Source of the DNA: Prado023 sp963747335
GTDB lineage: Bacteria > Actinomycetota > Actinomycetes > S36-B12 > CAIYMF01
Reading direction: 5' to 3'
NCBI GenBank assembly: GCA_963747335.1
Contig: CAVVEV010000002.1
Coordinates: 124,001 to 188,000, forward strand
Length of the DNA stretch: 64,000 bases
Part shown: positions 25,554 through 33,372 of the stretch, in pieces
Layout: each line of letters starts with the position of its first letter
Numbering within the stretch: the first letter of the stretch is position 1
Notes under the pieces: model-generated
Database searches by the model: none
Told to the model about the DNA's origin: nothing
The model's input: only the letters and a program-made list of their open reading frames with translations
Position numbers and translations under genes: made by a program

Positions 25554-26369
25554 TCAGCCCAGGTGGAGCCGCTGGTGGCCCTCCCAGACCCCACCGGCGG
25601 GCAGCACGACGGGCGTCACCGAGGTCGGCTCGATGCAGACGAAGCGTGCCTCGTCCCCCGGGGCCACATCGGGCAACGCGTGACCCGGTCCGGGGTTCCA
25701 GACCACCCGGTTCGAGAAGCCCTCTGCCGCGACGTGCACAGTCCCGAGGACGGCGTCGTGGAGCACGACCGGCGCGAAGGCCCCATGGATCACCAGATCC
25801 TGGGTGTCCAGGGCCCGGATTCGGCCCGCGATGACCTCGGAGAAGCTCGGTGACTGGGTGGAGGCGCCGTCCCACGCGTGGCACCCGGCGAGGCCGTCGA
25901 TCCACGCCTCGGGGTCAGCCACTGCAAGGTAGGTGTGCAGGCCACCGGTGAAGCGGGCGACGTCCGACCCCCTGTTCTCGATGGTCAGCGTCATCGACAG
26001 CTCGGTCGGCGACGCCGAGATCGCCAGCCGGGCCCGGAAGGGATGCGGCCACACCGCTCGCGTCGCCTCGGAGTCGGTGAGCTGGAAGGACAATGTGGCG
26101 CGTCCCTGCTCCACGCGGGCACGAACGGGCTCCCAGTCGGCGGTCCGGGCGAAGCCGTGCTTGGGCAGGTCGCCGAACGTGCCGAACTGGGGGAAGAGGA
26201 CCGGCACCCCACCGCGCAGCGCCTCAGGCTGGCCGAGGCGCGACAGCGGGCTCATCCAGAGTCGGTCGACCCCGTGGGTGGTCCAGCTCATCAGGTGCGC
26301 GCCGCGGGCGCTCGCGGTGATCCGGACCCCGGGCGCCTCGGCAACGATCGGTCGATCAGTGCTGGTCAC
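25554..26369 (-). CDS. D-hexose-6-phosphate mutarotase
   Basis: Aldose-1-epimerase fold enzyme (YeaD type), 271 residues, interconverting anomers of glucose-6-phosphate. Family marks include GGVPVLFPQFG, KHGFARTADWEPV with the catalytic His, and FTGGLHTYLAV with HTYLAVAD-type strand residues. The GTG at 26369 (VTSTDRPIVAEA) is preceded by TAGGGT at 7 nt, a leaderless promoter; the longer frame to 26414 would begin in Arg-rich non-family sequence. The two GH13 enzymes and glgC/glgA in the window also act on glucose polymers. Confidence 0.88.
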   Translation of the reverse strand: MTSTDRPIVAEAPGVRITASARGAHLMSWTTHGVDRLWMSPLSRLGQPEALRGGVPVLFPQFGTFGDLPKHGFARTADWEPVRARVEQGRATLSFQLTDSEATRAVWPHPFRARLAISASPTELSMTLTIENRGSDVARFTGGLHTYLAVADPEAWIDGLAGCHAWDGASTQSPSFSEVIAGRIRALDTQDLVIHGAFAPVVLHDAVLGTVHVAAEGFSNRVVWNPGPGHALPDVAPGDEARFVCIEPTSVTPVVLPAGGVWEGHQRLHLG

Positions 26370-26564
26370 GGCCCCGACCCTACGCCGGTTCCGGTGGGCA
26401 GATCGTGCCCACAAGGACTCCCCGGCTCAGGCCAGGCGCTGCACCGATCCCGCCGGGCATGTCGAACCAGGGCGCCCGGGCGGCCCGGGGCGTTGGGCCA
26501 GCTCGCGGGGGGCGGCTGAGCTGTGCCCCGCCACTGCGTGGAGCCCTCGGGCCGCGGAACTGGC

Positions 26565-28916
26565 TCAGACGCGTGTGGACAGTGCCAGGGCCAGCGCCCC
26601 CGCCCCGACGAGCACCACACCTGTATCGGGCCAGGACCACCGCACGGGGCGGGCGATCGTGCGGGGGGTGTCCGGGCGTAGGCCACGTGCGTCCAGGGCG
26701 ATGGCCAGGCGCCCGCCCCGGCGCAGGGCGGCCACCAGCAGGCGGAACGTCATCGAGGAGAACTGACGGGAACGGGCACGGATCCCCGCACCGCCGAGGC
26801 CCCGGGCACGGCTGGCGCGTCCGAGGACGCCCCACTCGTCGGCGAGCAGGGGCAGCAGCCTGAGGCCGGCCAGGACCGAGTACGCGGGACGGGCCGGCAC
26901 CCGCAATCGGACGACCAGGGCATCAGCCAGACCGGTGGGGTCCATGGCCACGGCCGCGACCAGCCCCGGGAGCGCGACGGCCAGCACACGGCTCGCAGGC
27001 AGCGCGACAGCCGACCATGACGACGCAGCGGCCAGTCCGCTGGCGCTGAGCAGCGCGTTCGAGAACGCCACACTCGCCGACGCGAGCAGCGCGGGCATGG
27101 CGAGCAGCGCCACGCGTCGGGTCGGCAGCCCACCCAGAAGCGCTGCCAGGACTGCGACCAGGGCGAGCATGAGGTTCAGCCGGACTGACGCCGACAGCAG
27201 GGCGGCCACGCTGAGCAGCATCGCCGCTGCCAGCAGCGCCAGCGGATCGAGCCGCCGCAACCGCAACCCCCCCGAGACGGATGGGCCGACCACTTCCCCG
27301 GCCCGCGCCACTTCCCCGGCCCGCGCCGCCGCCCCCGCGTCTGCCATCCCTTCCGGCGCGATCATGGAAGGTTCTTGCTGATAGAGCGGCAAGTGCCACC
27401 CGAATTCCCTGGCGGGGACGGCGGGCCCGGCCGGCCTGGCCGGCCCGGCGGGGCCGGCGGGGGCGGCGTGCGGGGCCCTGAGGCGGACCTCGCGGGCGGC
27501 CAGGGCGCGGACGAGGTCGGGGTCGTGGGTCGCCATGACCACCGTGCCGCCGGCGTCGCGGTGGTCGGCGATGATTCCGACGAGCTCGGCCCACGTGGCC
27601 GGGTCCTGACCGAAAGTCGGCTCGTCGAGCAGCAGGATCCCCGGATCCAGTGCCAACGCCGTGCCCACGCTGAGCCGGCGCTGCTCGCCACCGGAGAGGG
27701 TGAACGGGTCCGCGCCCGCGAGTGGGGACAGGTGCAGCCGATCGAGCATCCGTATCGCCCGCTGTGTGGCCTCAGGTTCCCCGACACCGGCGCCGACGAG
27801 CCCATGGTGCACCTCGTCGACGACCCGACCGGTGACGAACTGGTGCTCCGGGTTCTGGAACACGACCCCGAAGGTCCCCGCCACCTCGGCCGAGGACCAG
27901 CGCCACGGATTGACCCGCTCCATGCCGCGCCCGCCCTCCACGCCGCCCACTCCGCCTGTCACCGAACGAACGCGAACCGCTCCCGCCGTGGGCTCCAGGA
28001 GTCCCGCGAGGCAGGCCAGCAGGGTGGACTTGCCAGCACCTGGGGGGCCGGTCACCGCGACCACCTCCCCCGCGTGGACCTCGAGATCGACCGACGACAG
28101 CCGATCAGCCACCGTGACGCCCTCAGCCGCGAGCACCACCTCACCAGGCGGGGCCGTCGGGATCCGGTGGGGCATGTGCGCGTGGTCGACCCACACCCGC
28201 GCCGCAGATTCCGGCCGGGTCGCGAAGTGCTCAGCCAGGCCGGTCGGGTGCAGGGGGACCACCGACCCACCCTCGACGAGCAGTACGCGGTCGGCGCGGG
28301 CCAGCCACGCCTCGACCCGGTGCTCGACCACCACCACGGTGCACCCGTGGCTGGTGCGCACCGCCTCGACCGCGGCCAGGACCTCCGCGGCAGCCGCGGG
28401 GTCGAGGTTCGCCGTGGGCTCGTCGAGCAGCAGCAGGTGCGGCTCGGCCACCGAGGCCGCCGCGACCGCGAGCAGCTGCTGCTGGCCGCCGCTGAGCCGG
28501 GAGGTGCCCCGCTCGAGGGGGAGGTCCATCCCGACCCCCTCGAGCGCCCCGGCCACCCTCGGCCAGATGCCGCCGGCCGGGACGGCTGCGTTCTCCAGGG
28601 GGAACGCGACGTCGTCACCGATCCGCTCCATCACGACGTTGCCCTCAGGCTCCTGCTGGACCAGCCCGATCCGAGTCGATGAGGGACCGGACCTGGCGAC
28701 CTCCACGACGAGGCTCCCCGAGGCGCCTCCCTCGGGCAACGTTCCGGCGAGCGCGGCCAGGAGGGTCGACTTGCCGGATCCCGAGGCGCCCATCAGGACG
28801 ACCAGCTCGCCCGGCGCGATGGAGAACGTCACGTCCCGCAGGGCGACCGCGGAGCGTCCGGGGTACCGGAACGCCCACCCGCGCGCGGTGACGCGCGCAC
28901 CGGCGGAGTCGCTCAT
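26565..28916 (-). CDS. Thiamine ECF transporter: fused double ATPase plus T component (YkoD-YkoC like)
   Basis: 783 residues joining three parts of an energy-coupling-factor transporter. ATPase 1 (about 1-230): Walker A MGASGSGKSTL, signature LSGGQQQLLAVA, Walker B LLLLDEPTANLD. ATPase 2 (about 255-495): GPPGAGKSTLL, Q-loop FQNPEHQFVTG, LSGGEQRRLSVG, ILLLDEPTFGQD. Then an Ala/Pro/Gly-rich linker (about 500-560) and the EcfT membrane domain (about 565-783) with the two coupling motifs ARGLGG and ARGLRP. The YkoE S component is upstream under a TPP riboswitch, so the cargo is thiamine or a precursor. Confidence 0.93.
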   Translation of the reverse strand: MSDSAGARVTARGWAFRYPGRSAVALRDVTFSIAPGELVVLMGASGSGKSTLLAALAGTLPEGGASGSLVVEVARSGPSSTRIGLVQQEPEGNVVMERIGDDVAFPLENAAVPAGGIWPRVAGALEGVGMDLPLERGTSRLSGGQQQLLAVAAASVAEPHLLLLDEPTANLDPAAAAEVLAAVEAVRTSHGCTVVVVEHRVEAWLARADRVLLVEGGSVVPLHPTGLAEHFATRPESAARVWVDHAHMPHRIPTAPPGEVVLAAEGVTVADRLSSVDLEVHAGEVVAVTGPPGAGKSTLLACLAGLLEPTAGAVRVRSVTGGVGGVEGGRGMERVNPWRWSSAEVAGTFGVVFQNPEHQFVTGRVVDEVHHGLVGAGVGEPEATQRAIRMLDRLHLSPLAGADPFTLSGGEQRRLSVGTALALDPGILLLDEPTFGQDPATWAELVGIIADHRDAGGTVVMATHDPDLVRALAAREVRLRAPHAAPAGPAGPARPAGPAVPAREFGWHLPLYQQEPSMIAPEGMADAGAAARAGEVARAGEVVGPSVSGGLRLRRLDPLALLAAAMLLSVAALLSASVRLNLMLALVAVLAALLGGLPTRRVALLAMPALLASASVAFSNALLSASGLAAASSWSAVALPASRVLAVALPGLVAAVAMDPTGLADALVVRLRVPARPAYSVLAGLRLLPLLADEWGVLGRASRARGLGGAGIRARSRQFSSMTFRLLVAALRRGGRLAIALDARGLRPDTPRTIARPVRWSWPDTGVVLVGAGALALALSTRV

Positions 28917-28931
28917 GACGGGGTCGGGCGC

Positions 28932-29522
28932 CTAGACGCCGACGCGCTCCCGACCGAGGGGGAAGGCATCCAGGACGCCGGTGTGAGCCAACCGGCGGGC
29001 CAGGACCCACGACCCGAGCCCGGCGATGAGCGCCGAGGAGGCGATGCAGGCCACGAGGTAGGCCAGGGTCCAGCCGGTCGTCCACTCGGGGTACCAGAAG
29101 ATCGGATCCAGGACGCCCGGCACGGCCCCCGCGGCGGCTCCCGCCAGGATGGAGGTCGTGCGGCCGAAGGACCGGTACCGACCGACCGCGAACACCAGCT
29201 CCGGGGCCAGGCCCTGCAGCACGCCGTACCAGAGCACCGACAGCCCCCACCATGCCCCGAGCAGCCAGGACACGGCTGCCGCGAGGAAGGCGGTGGCCAG
29301 CGCCGCGCCCGGGCGACGCACGACCAGCATCCCGAGGACGCCGGGCACCAGCCACACGCCGTACAGCAGCGCCTGGGCGGGCGGGAAGGCGGCGAACGCC
29401 GGGCCGGTGGCGGTCCAGACCAGGTTCCAGGCCCAGAACACCACCCCCGAGACGACCGCCAGCACGGCAACGGTGACGATGTCGATGGTGCGCCAACGGC
29501 GCGAGGGAGCAGATGTGTCCAC
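28932..29522 (-). CDS. ykoE: Thiamine ECF transporter S component, YkoE family
   Basis: Substrate-binding membrane subunit of 196 residues, about six helices. The family features are DIVTVAVLAVVSGVVFWAWN at the first helix and conserved LYGVWLVPGVLGM and LVWTATGPAF stretches; the WxxPEWTTGW-type block (PIFWYPEWTTGW) is near residue 155. The GTG at 29522 has AGGAGG 5 nt upstream. The frame stays open to 29582, but those codons (MPAKEVV) lie inside the TPP riboswitch, so they are not coding. Followed by the fused ATPase/T gene 15 bp downstream. Confidence 0.92.
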   Translation of the reverse strand: MDTSAPSRRWRTIDIVTVAVLAVVSGVVFWAWNLVWTATGPAFAAFPPAQALLYGVWLVPGVLGMLVVRRPGAALATAFLAAAVSWLLGAWWGLSVLWYGVLQGLAPELVFAVGRYRSFGRTTSILAGAAAGAVPGVLDPIFWYPEWTTGWTLAYLVACIASSALIAGLGSWVLARRLAHTGVLDAFPLGRERVGV

Positions 29523-29561
29523 GCGAACCTCCTGGTGGGACGGGGCCACGCCAGGTGGGCG

Positions 29562-29656
29562 TACGACTTCCTTCGCCGGCATGACCCGGATCAGGTTCGA
29601 GGGTCTGCGGTCTGGCCCGCACTCTCAGCGCTCGTGGCGCTCCCCTGTCGTGGTTC
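29562..29656 (-). ncRNA. TPP riboswitch (THI element)
   Basis: Read on the minus strand, the thi-box core is intact: ACAGGGGAGC at the 5' side, GCTGAGAG, GACCCTCGAACCTGATCCG, then GGTCATGCCGGCGAAGGAA. These are the two conserved helices and the pyrophosphate- and pyrimidine-binding bases of the TPP class. It lies 40 bp upstream of ykoE. High thiamine pyrophosphate should repress the transporter; the mechanism (termination or translation) is not clear. Confidence 0.96.
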
Positions 29657-29743
29657 CACAACGGTAGCACCGCGATCGGCGTGGGGCACTGGACGAGTGG
29701 GGTCCTGCGGGTGGATGGTTGTCATACGCCGAAGGGGGTTGCC

Positions 29744-30766
29744 ATGCTCAGGCGAACACCGCTCCTCGCGATCGCCCTGCTCCTGCTCGCCGGATGCTCC
29801 TCGTCGCCGGACGCCCCGGGCGAGAACTCCGCCTCGCCCACTGCTGCCGCTGCGGGCAATGGGACGGTCTACACCTCGGTGTGGGACATCGAGGCCGGAA
29901 CGCGCACCATCGCCGGCCACCCCATCGGCACCGACGGAGCCCTGGGGACCCCGGCAGAGCTGCTCTCCGGACCCGCAGATGCCACCAGCTACCCGGGAGT
30001 TGTCGACGGGGTTGGTCCCGTGGCGCTCGCGGGGAACTTCACGGACTACTGGACCACCGACGTCGAGGTCCGCTCCGACGGGCAGGTGGCGTCCGAGGTG
30101 CCCGCACCCCAGTGGTGCGGCGGCGAGGGCCTGACCTACAACGTGTGCACCCTCCTTGACGGAGGCCGGCTGGCCCGCACGACCGAGCTCGGCCGTGACC
30201 CGGAGACCGGCGATGGACCCTCCGAGGGATCGATCATCCTGTCGGATCTGGCCGACGGCGCGACCCTCGCCGAGTTCGGGCCCTTCCCCGACCTGTCGAT
30301 GATGCTGGGAACCGCGTCCCCCGACGAGGTGCTGATCGTGACCACGCCCGCGCAGTCCGCCGAGGACCCCAGCGTCCCGAGCACCGTCCTACGCCTGAAC
30401 CTCACGGATGGCACCACCACTGAGGTGGGAATCTCGCCGCCGGGGTGGGTGCCGTTGTGCCCGATCGGAGCTGACTCGGTGCTCGGATTCCCGTCCGAGG
30501 GCCCCGCAGGATCGGCCGTGGTGGTCGGGCCGGCGCCGGTCGCCCCCGACATCACGTGGGACCAGCAGGACTCGATCGTCGGGTGCTCTGCCGACGGGAA
30601 GTTCCTCTACCTCCAGCGGATCCCGCAGCCACCCACCGAGGAGACCGAGGACGTGGAGGCCCCCAACCCCCCGACGGCCCTGGAGCGGATCAGCCTGGCC
30701 GACGGCGGCCGCGGTGAGGTCCTCGTCATGGATCCGGGAGTGGTCGCGGGTCCTGTCACGCGGTAG
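29744..30766 (+). CDS. Secreted lipoprotein of unknown function
   Basis: 340 residues with a signal peptide and lipobox (LLLLAGCSSSPDAPGENSAS), followed by a Ser/Ala/Gly-rich linker. The rest is a repeat-rich extracytoplasmic domain with YTSVWDIEAGTRTIAGHPI and IVGCSADGKFLYLQR, reminiscent of beta-propeller blades that bind ligands or act as WD40/TolB-like sensors. No enzyme motif is seen. The ATG at 29744 is preceded by GAAGGGGG. It is divergent from the thiamine transporter operon across the riboswitch. Confidence 0.75.
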   Translation: MLRRTPLLAIALLLLAGCSSSPDAPGENSASPTAAAAGNGTVYTSVWDIEAGTRTIAGHPIGTDGALGTPAELLSGPADATSYPGVVDGVGPVALAGNFTDYWTTDVEVRSDGQVASEVPAPQWCGGEGLTYNVCTLLDGGRLARTTELGRDPETGDGPSEGSIILSDLADGATLAEFGPFPDLSMMLGTASPDEVLIVTTPAQSAEDPSVPSTVLRLNLTDGTTTEVGISPPGWVPLCPIGADSVLGFPSEGPAGSAVVVGPAPVAPDITWDQQDSIVGCSADGKFLYLQRIPQPPTEETEDVEAPNPPTALERISLADGGRGEVLVMDPGVVAGPVTR

Positions 30767-30767
30767 G

Positions 30768-31199
30768 TCAGCCGACGGCGCGACCCATTGCGGTGCCCAG
30801 GACCACGGCTGCCAGTCCGAGCCCGATCGTGAGTGCGGCGTACACCAGCATCCCGCGGTCCCGACCCTCCTTGATCAGGTTCCAGGACTCCCACGAGAAC
30901 GTGCTGAACGTGGTCAGGCCACCAGCGAAGCCGATGCCGATGATCAGCTCGAGGGTCCGGGCAGACTCGGCCTGGGCCGCCGAGGAGCTCGCTGCCACCA
31001 GCGCCGACCAGCCCAGCATGAACCCGAGGATGAGCGAGCCGACGACGTTGACTGCCAGGGTCGCCCAGGGAAGTCGCGTGAGCCCCACGCGATGCGTGAG
31101 TGTCCGGTCGACGGCGGCCCGGCACACCGCGCCCGCACCGGCCCCGAGGGCGACCCCGACGAGGTGCAGCTGGCCGATCTCCGCCAGGAGGCCGGTCAC
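30768..31199 (-). CDS. crcB: Fluoride ion channel CrcB (second)
   Basis: 143 residues, four membrane helices, Fluc/CrcB family. Signatures: CRAAVDRTL near helix 1 (the family GxxxR region), LAVNVVGSLILGFMLG in helix 2, and GGLTTFSTFSWESWNL in helix 3, whose Phe/Ser/Thr residues line the fluoride path. The start is GTG at 31199, overlapping the stop of the first crcB as GTGA. Two adjacent copies usually assemble as a heterodimer in Gram-positive bacteria. Confidence 0.9.
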   Translation of the reverse strand: MTGLLAEIGQLHLVGVALGAGAGAVCRAAVDRTLTHRVGLTRLPWATLAVNVVGSLILGFMLGWSALVAASSSAAQAESARTLELIIGIGFAGGLTTFSTFSWESWNLIKEGRDRGMLVYAALTIGLGLAAVVLGTAMGRAVG

Positions 31200-31645
31200 A
31201 GGGCGGGCACCTCCTCGGCCTCGGGGACGACCCGCTCCGCTGCCCACCATCCGAGCGCTGCCGCAGCGATCCCGGCTGCCGTCGCCCCGATGACGTAGAC
31301 CGCGGCCAGGAGCGCGCCTCCGTCGACGACGAGGCCGTACGTGTCGGCCATGAATGTCGACCAGGTCGTGAAGGAACCCAGGATCCCGGTCGCCAGGAAG
31401 GGCCGCCAGGGATGGGACACATGACCACGCCGGACCCATCCGTGGAGCAGCAGGCCCATGATGAAGGCCCCCGCAAGGTTGACCCCGAGGATCCCCCACG
31501 GGATCTGGCCCGGCTGGGCGGGGAACGCCAGGCCGATGAGGTAGCGCGTGGTGCCGCCAAGGATCCCGCCGGCGAAGACCGCGAGGTAGATCAACACCGG
31601 CGGCGGGGTCGGACGCGGCGCGAGGCGCGGCGCGGAGGGATCCAT
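31196..31645 (-). CDS. crcB: Fluoride ion channel CrcB (first)
   Basis: 149 residues, four helices, partner of the downstream CrcB. Signatures: GGILGGTTRYLIG in helix 1 (GGxxRY), WGILGVNLAGAFIMGLLL in helix 2, TGILGSFTTWSTFMADTY in helix 3. Exports fluoride to protect enolase and pyrophosphatase. The start is placed at ATG 31645 (MDPSAPRL); a GTG at 31651 or 31663 is possible because no site has a good Shine-Dalgarno. No fluoride riboswitch is obvious upstream. Confidence 0.88.
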   Translation of the reverse strand: MDPSAPRLAPRPTPPPVLIYLAVFAGGILGGTTRYLIGLAFPAQPGQIPWGILGVNLAGAFIMGLLLHGWVRRGHVSHPWRPFLATGILGSFTTWSTFMADTYGLVVDGGALLAAVYVIGATAAGIAAAALGWWAAERVVPEAEEVPAL

Positions 31646-31720
31646 GGGCACATGATGGCCCACCTCCCCGGGGTCCCTGCTGGCGACTCACTCGCGGCTC
31701 AGGACCTCAGCGCTGGGGAC

Positions 31721-32887
31721 TCACCGGGCGCCCACGAGCTCGGCGCTGGGCGGGCTCAGGACCGCGCCCAGGACGTCCGCCGCCCGGGGGTGATCGAGGA
31801 GCGCCTGGTGGCCGACTCCGTCGATGACCACGCGCCGCGCGCTGAGGGCAGCGTCGAGGGCCAGTGCACTGTCGAGGGTCACCAGCCCATCGCCCAGGGG
31901 ACCGAGCAGCCCGGCGCGGGCCCGGCCGAGGACTCCCGAGGCGTCGCTCGGGCGCAGGGTGGCGGCGACCAGGTGCCAGTCCGGGCCCGCTGCGGGAGCG
32001 GCGACAGCGGCGATGCCGAGGTCCTTGATCCCCACGCTGCGCTCGTCGCCCAGCGAGGCGAAGGGCGCGATGACCGGCAGAGACGAGGCCATCGCCAGCC
32101 CGCGCACCGCCACCCGCTCCAGGGGGGCGCCGGCATGCGGCGTCCCCAGGGTGACGACGTCGGTGACCAGTGCGCGCCAGTGCCCTTCCGCGGCCAGGCC
32201 CTCACGGATCACCAGCCCACCCATCGAGTGCCCGACGAGCACGATGCGCTCGACCACCACCGGCCAGGCGACCACGAGCCGTTCGAGCAGGTCGGCGAGC
32301 TCGGCCCCGGAGTCGGCGATGGCCTGCCCGGTCGTGTACCGCACGGTCAGCGGCGTGGCGCCGTGAGTGCGGACGACGTCCAGGTGGGACTGCCCCCAGA
32401 CTGACTCATGGTTGCCCAGCCCGTGCACGAACACGACCACCGTCGAGCTGGGATCCATGCTGGGGCCGGACCCGCCGGGGTCGATGTCCACGAGCGCGCC
32501 ACCAGCCCGCAGCGACATCGGCACGGTGAGGGCCCGGACCCGGTCGTCGACGGCCAACCGGTCCCCGAACGCAGCACCGAGCGCGGCGAGCCACGTGACG
32601 GCAGGCGGATGCTCGGATGCCGGCCGCGCGTCGGGTGCGGCGGAGGCCTCGAGGAGCGGCGCCGCAACGGCGCCCACCCCCCGGGCCGCGGCCTCCACGG
32701 CGGCGAAGTTCAACCGTGCCATCCGCACGGAGGCCTCGAAGGGCAGGCGTCCGACCGGACCCAACGGCGTGAGCCCGGTGCGCACCGCATCGGAGAGGGC
32801 CTCATGCGTGCCGGCCACCGCCCTGGTCACGCGGGCCACCGCACCTCCGGCCGCGTGCGCGGCCGCCGCCCGTTCCCGCCCGTCCAT
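31721..32887 (-). CDS. Alpha/beta hydrolase, lipase/PGAP1-like
   Basis: 388 residues. The hydrolase core starts about residue 140 (VVVFVHGLGNHESVWG, the oxyanion HG), with the nucleophile elbow GHSMGG in RIVLVGHSMGGLVIREGL, VVTLGTPHAGAPL after it and a late catalytic His in DGVGHQALLDHP. PGAP1/lipase-2-like proteins of this type act on lipid esters. The N-terminal ~100 residues are Ala-rich and helical with no signal peptide. The ATG at 32887 (MDGRERAA) is chosen because upstream codons read through a GC-rich repeat region. Flanked by palindromes. Confidence 0.85.
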   Translation of the reverse strand: MDGRERAAAAHAAGGAVARVTRAVAGTHEALSDAVRTGLTPLGPVGRLPFEASVRMARLNFAAVEAAARGVGAVAAPLLEASAAPDARPASEHPPAVTWLAALGAAFGDRLAVDDRVRALTVPMSLRAGGALVDIDPGGSGPSMDPSSTVVVFVHGLGNHESVWGQSHLDVVRTHGATPLTVRYTTGQAIADSGAELADLLERLVVAWPVVVERIVLVGHSMGGLVIREGLAAEGHWRALVTDVVTLGTPHAGAPLERVAVRGLAMASSLPVIAPFASLGDERSVGIKDLGIAAVAAPAAGPDWHLVAATLRPSDASGVLGRARAGLLGPLGDGLVTLDSALALDAALSARRVVIDGVGHQALLDHPRAADVLGAVLSPPSAELVGAR

Positions 32888-32914
32888 CAGCGCAGCCCCG
32901 GCAGGGGAGTCATC

Positions 32915-32999
32915 GTCATGGGACAAGTCTCCCCTCCCGAACCGGGCAAAACACCCTCGCCCGGGGGGAATTTGGTCGTGGGGACTGTCCCCAGATGAC
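32915..32999. repeat. Structured palindromic element 1
   Basis: An 85-bp region with nested complementary arms: GTCAT (32915-32919) with ATGAC (32995-32999), then GGGACAAGTCTCCCC (32920-32934) facing GGGGACTGTCCCC (32980-32992), and CCGGGC (32942-32947) facing GCCCGG (32959-32964). It could form a long hairpin in DNA or RNA. It lies just upstream of the lipase-like gene start. Confidence 0.6.
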
Positions 33000-33054
33000 A
33001 AAGCGCCCCATGGGTGCCCGTCGGCCGACTCGTGCCCCTGACCTGCGGCGCACC

Positions 33055-33195
33055 TCCCGAGCCGGCCACCCGCCCTTCGCCTCCCCGCCACGCCTCGCCT
33101 CCCCAGCCGCCCTCCGCCTCCCCGCCACGCCTCGCCTCCCACCCGCCCTCCGCCTCCCCGCCGCCCTTCGCCTCGCCGCCGCCCTTCGCCTCCCC
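33055..33195. repeat. Degenerate GC-rich tandem repeats
   Basis: About 140 bp of imperfect tandem units built on CGCCTCCCCGCC and CGCCCTTCGCC, with the CCACGCCTCGCCTCCC block appearing twice. On the opposite strand it would read Gly-Glu-Ala/Arg-type repeats, but no credible gene. Together with the flanking palindromes it fills the 485 bp between the lipase-like gene and the esterase. Confidence 0.75.
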
Positions 33196-33199
33196 GCCG

Positions 33200-33239
33200 G
33201 TGTCATGGATTCGGGTCGAGTGAACCGAATCCATGACAC
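33200..33239. repeat. Palindromic element 2
   Basis: Perfect 15-bp inverted repeat GTGTCATGGATTCGG / CCGAATCCATGACAC with a 10-bp loop. It shares its TGTCATxGAT outer arm with the palindrome at 34779-34821. It could be a terminator or a protein-binding or mobile palindrome. Confidence 0.75.
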
Positions 33240-33372
33240 AGCCTCGGGGGCGACGGGCGCCGCTCTCCGGCGCGATCAGGCACTGTGCGGCCGATCTGTG
33301 GCGGCGCTTGGCTGGGACCCCGCGACATCCGCGTGGTCGCTGCCTGCCCGGGACGCTGGGTAGCATCGCCGG

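Noticed and set aside
26477..26497. GC-rich hairpin after the thiamine transporter operon as a terminator
   Set aside because: Self-complementarity is seen, but in this GC-rich stretch such repeats are expected by chance and there is no T run.
33055..33195. CRISPR array
   Set aside because: The units are degenerate, with no unique spacers of constant length and no cas genes in the window.
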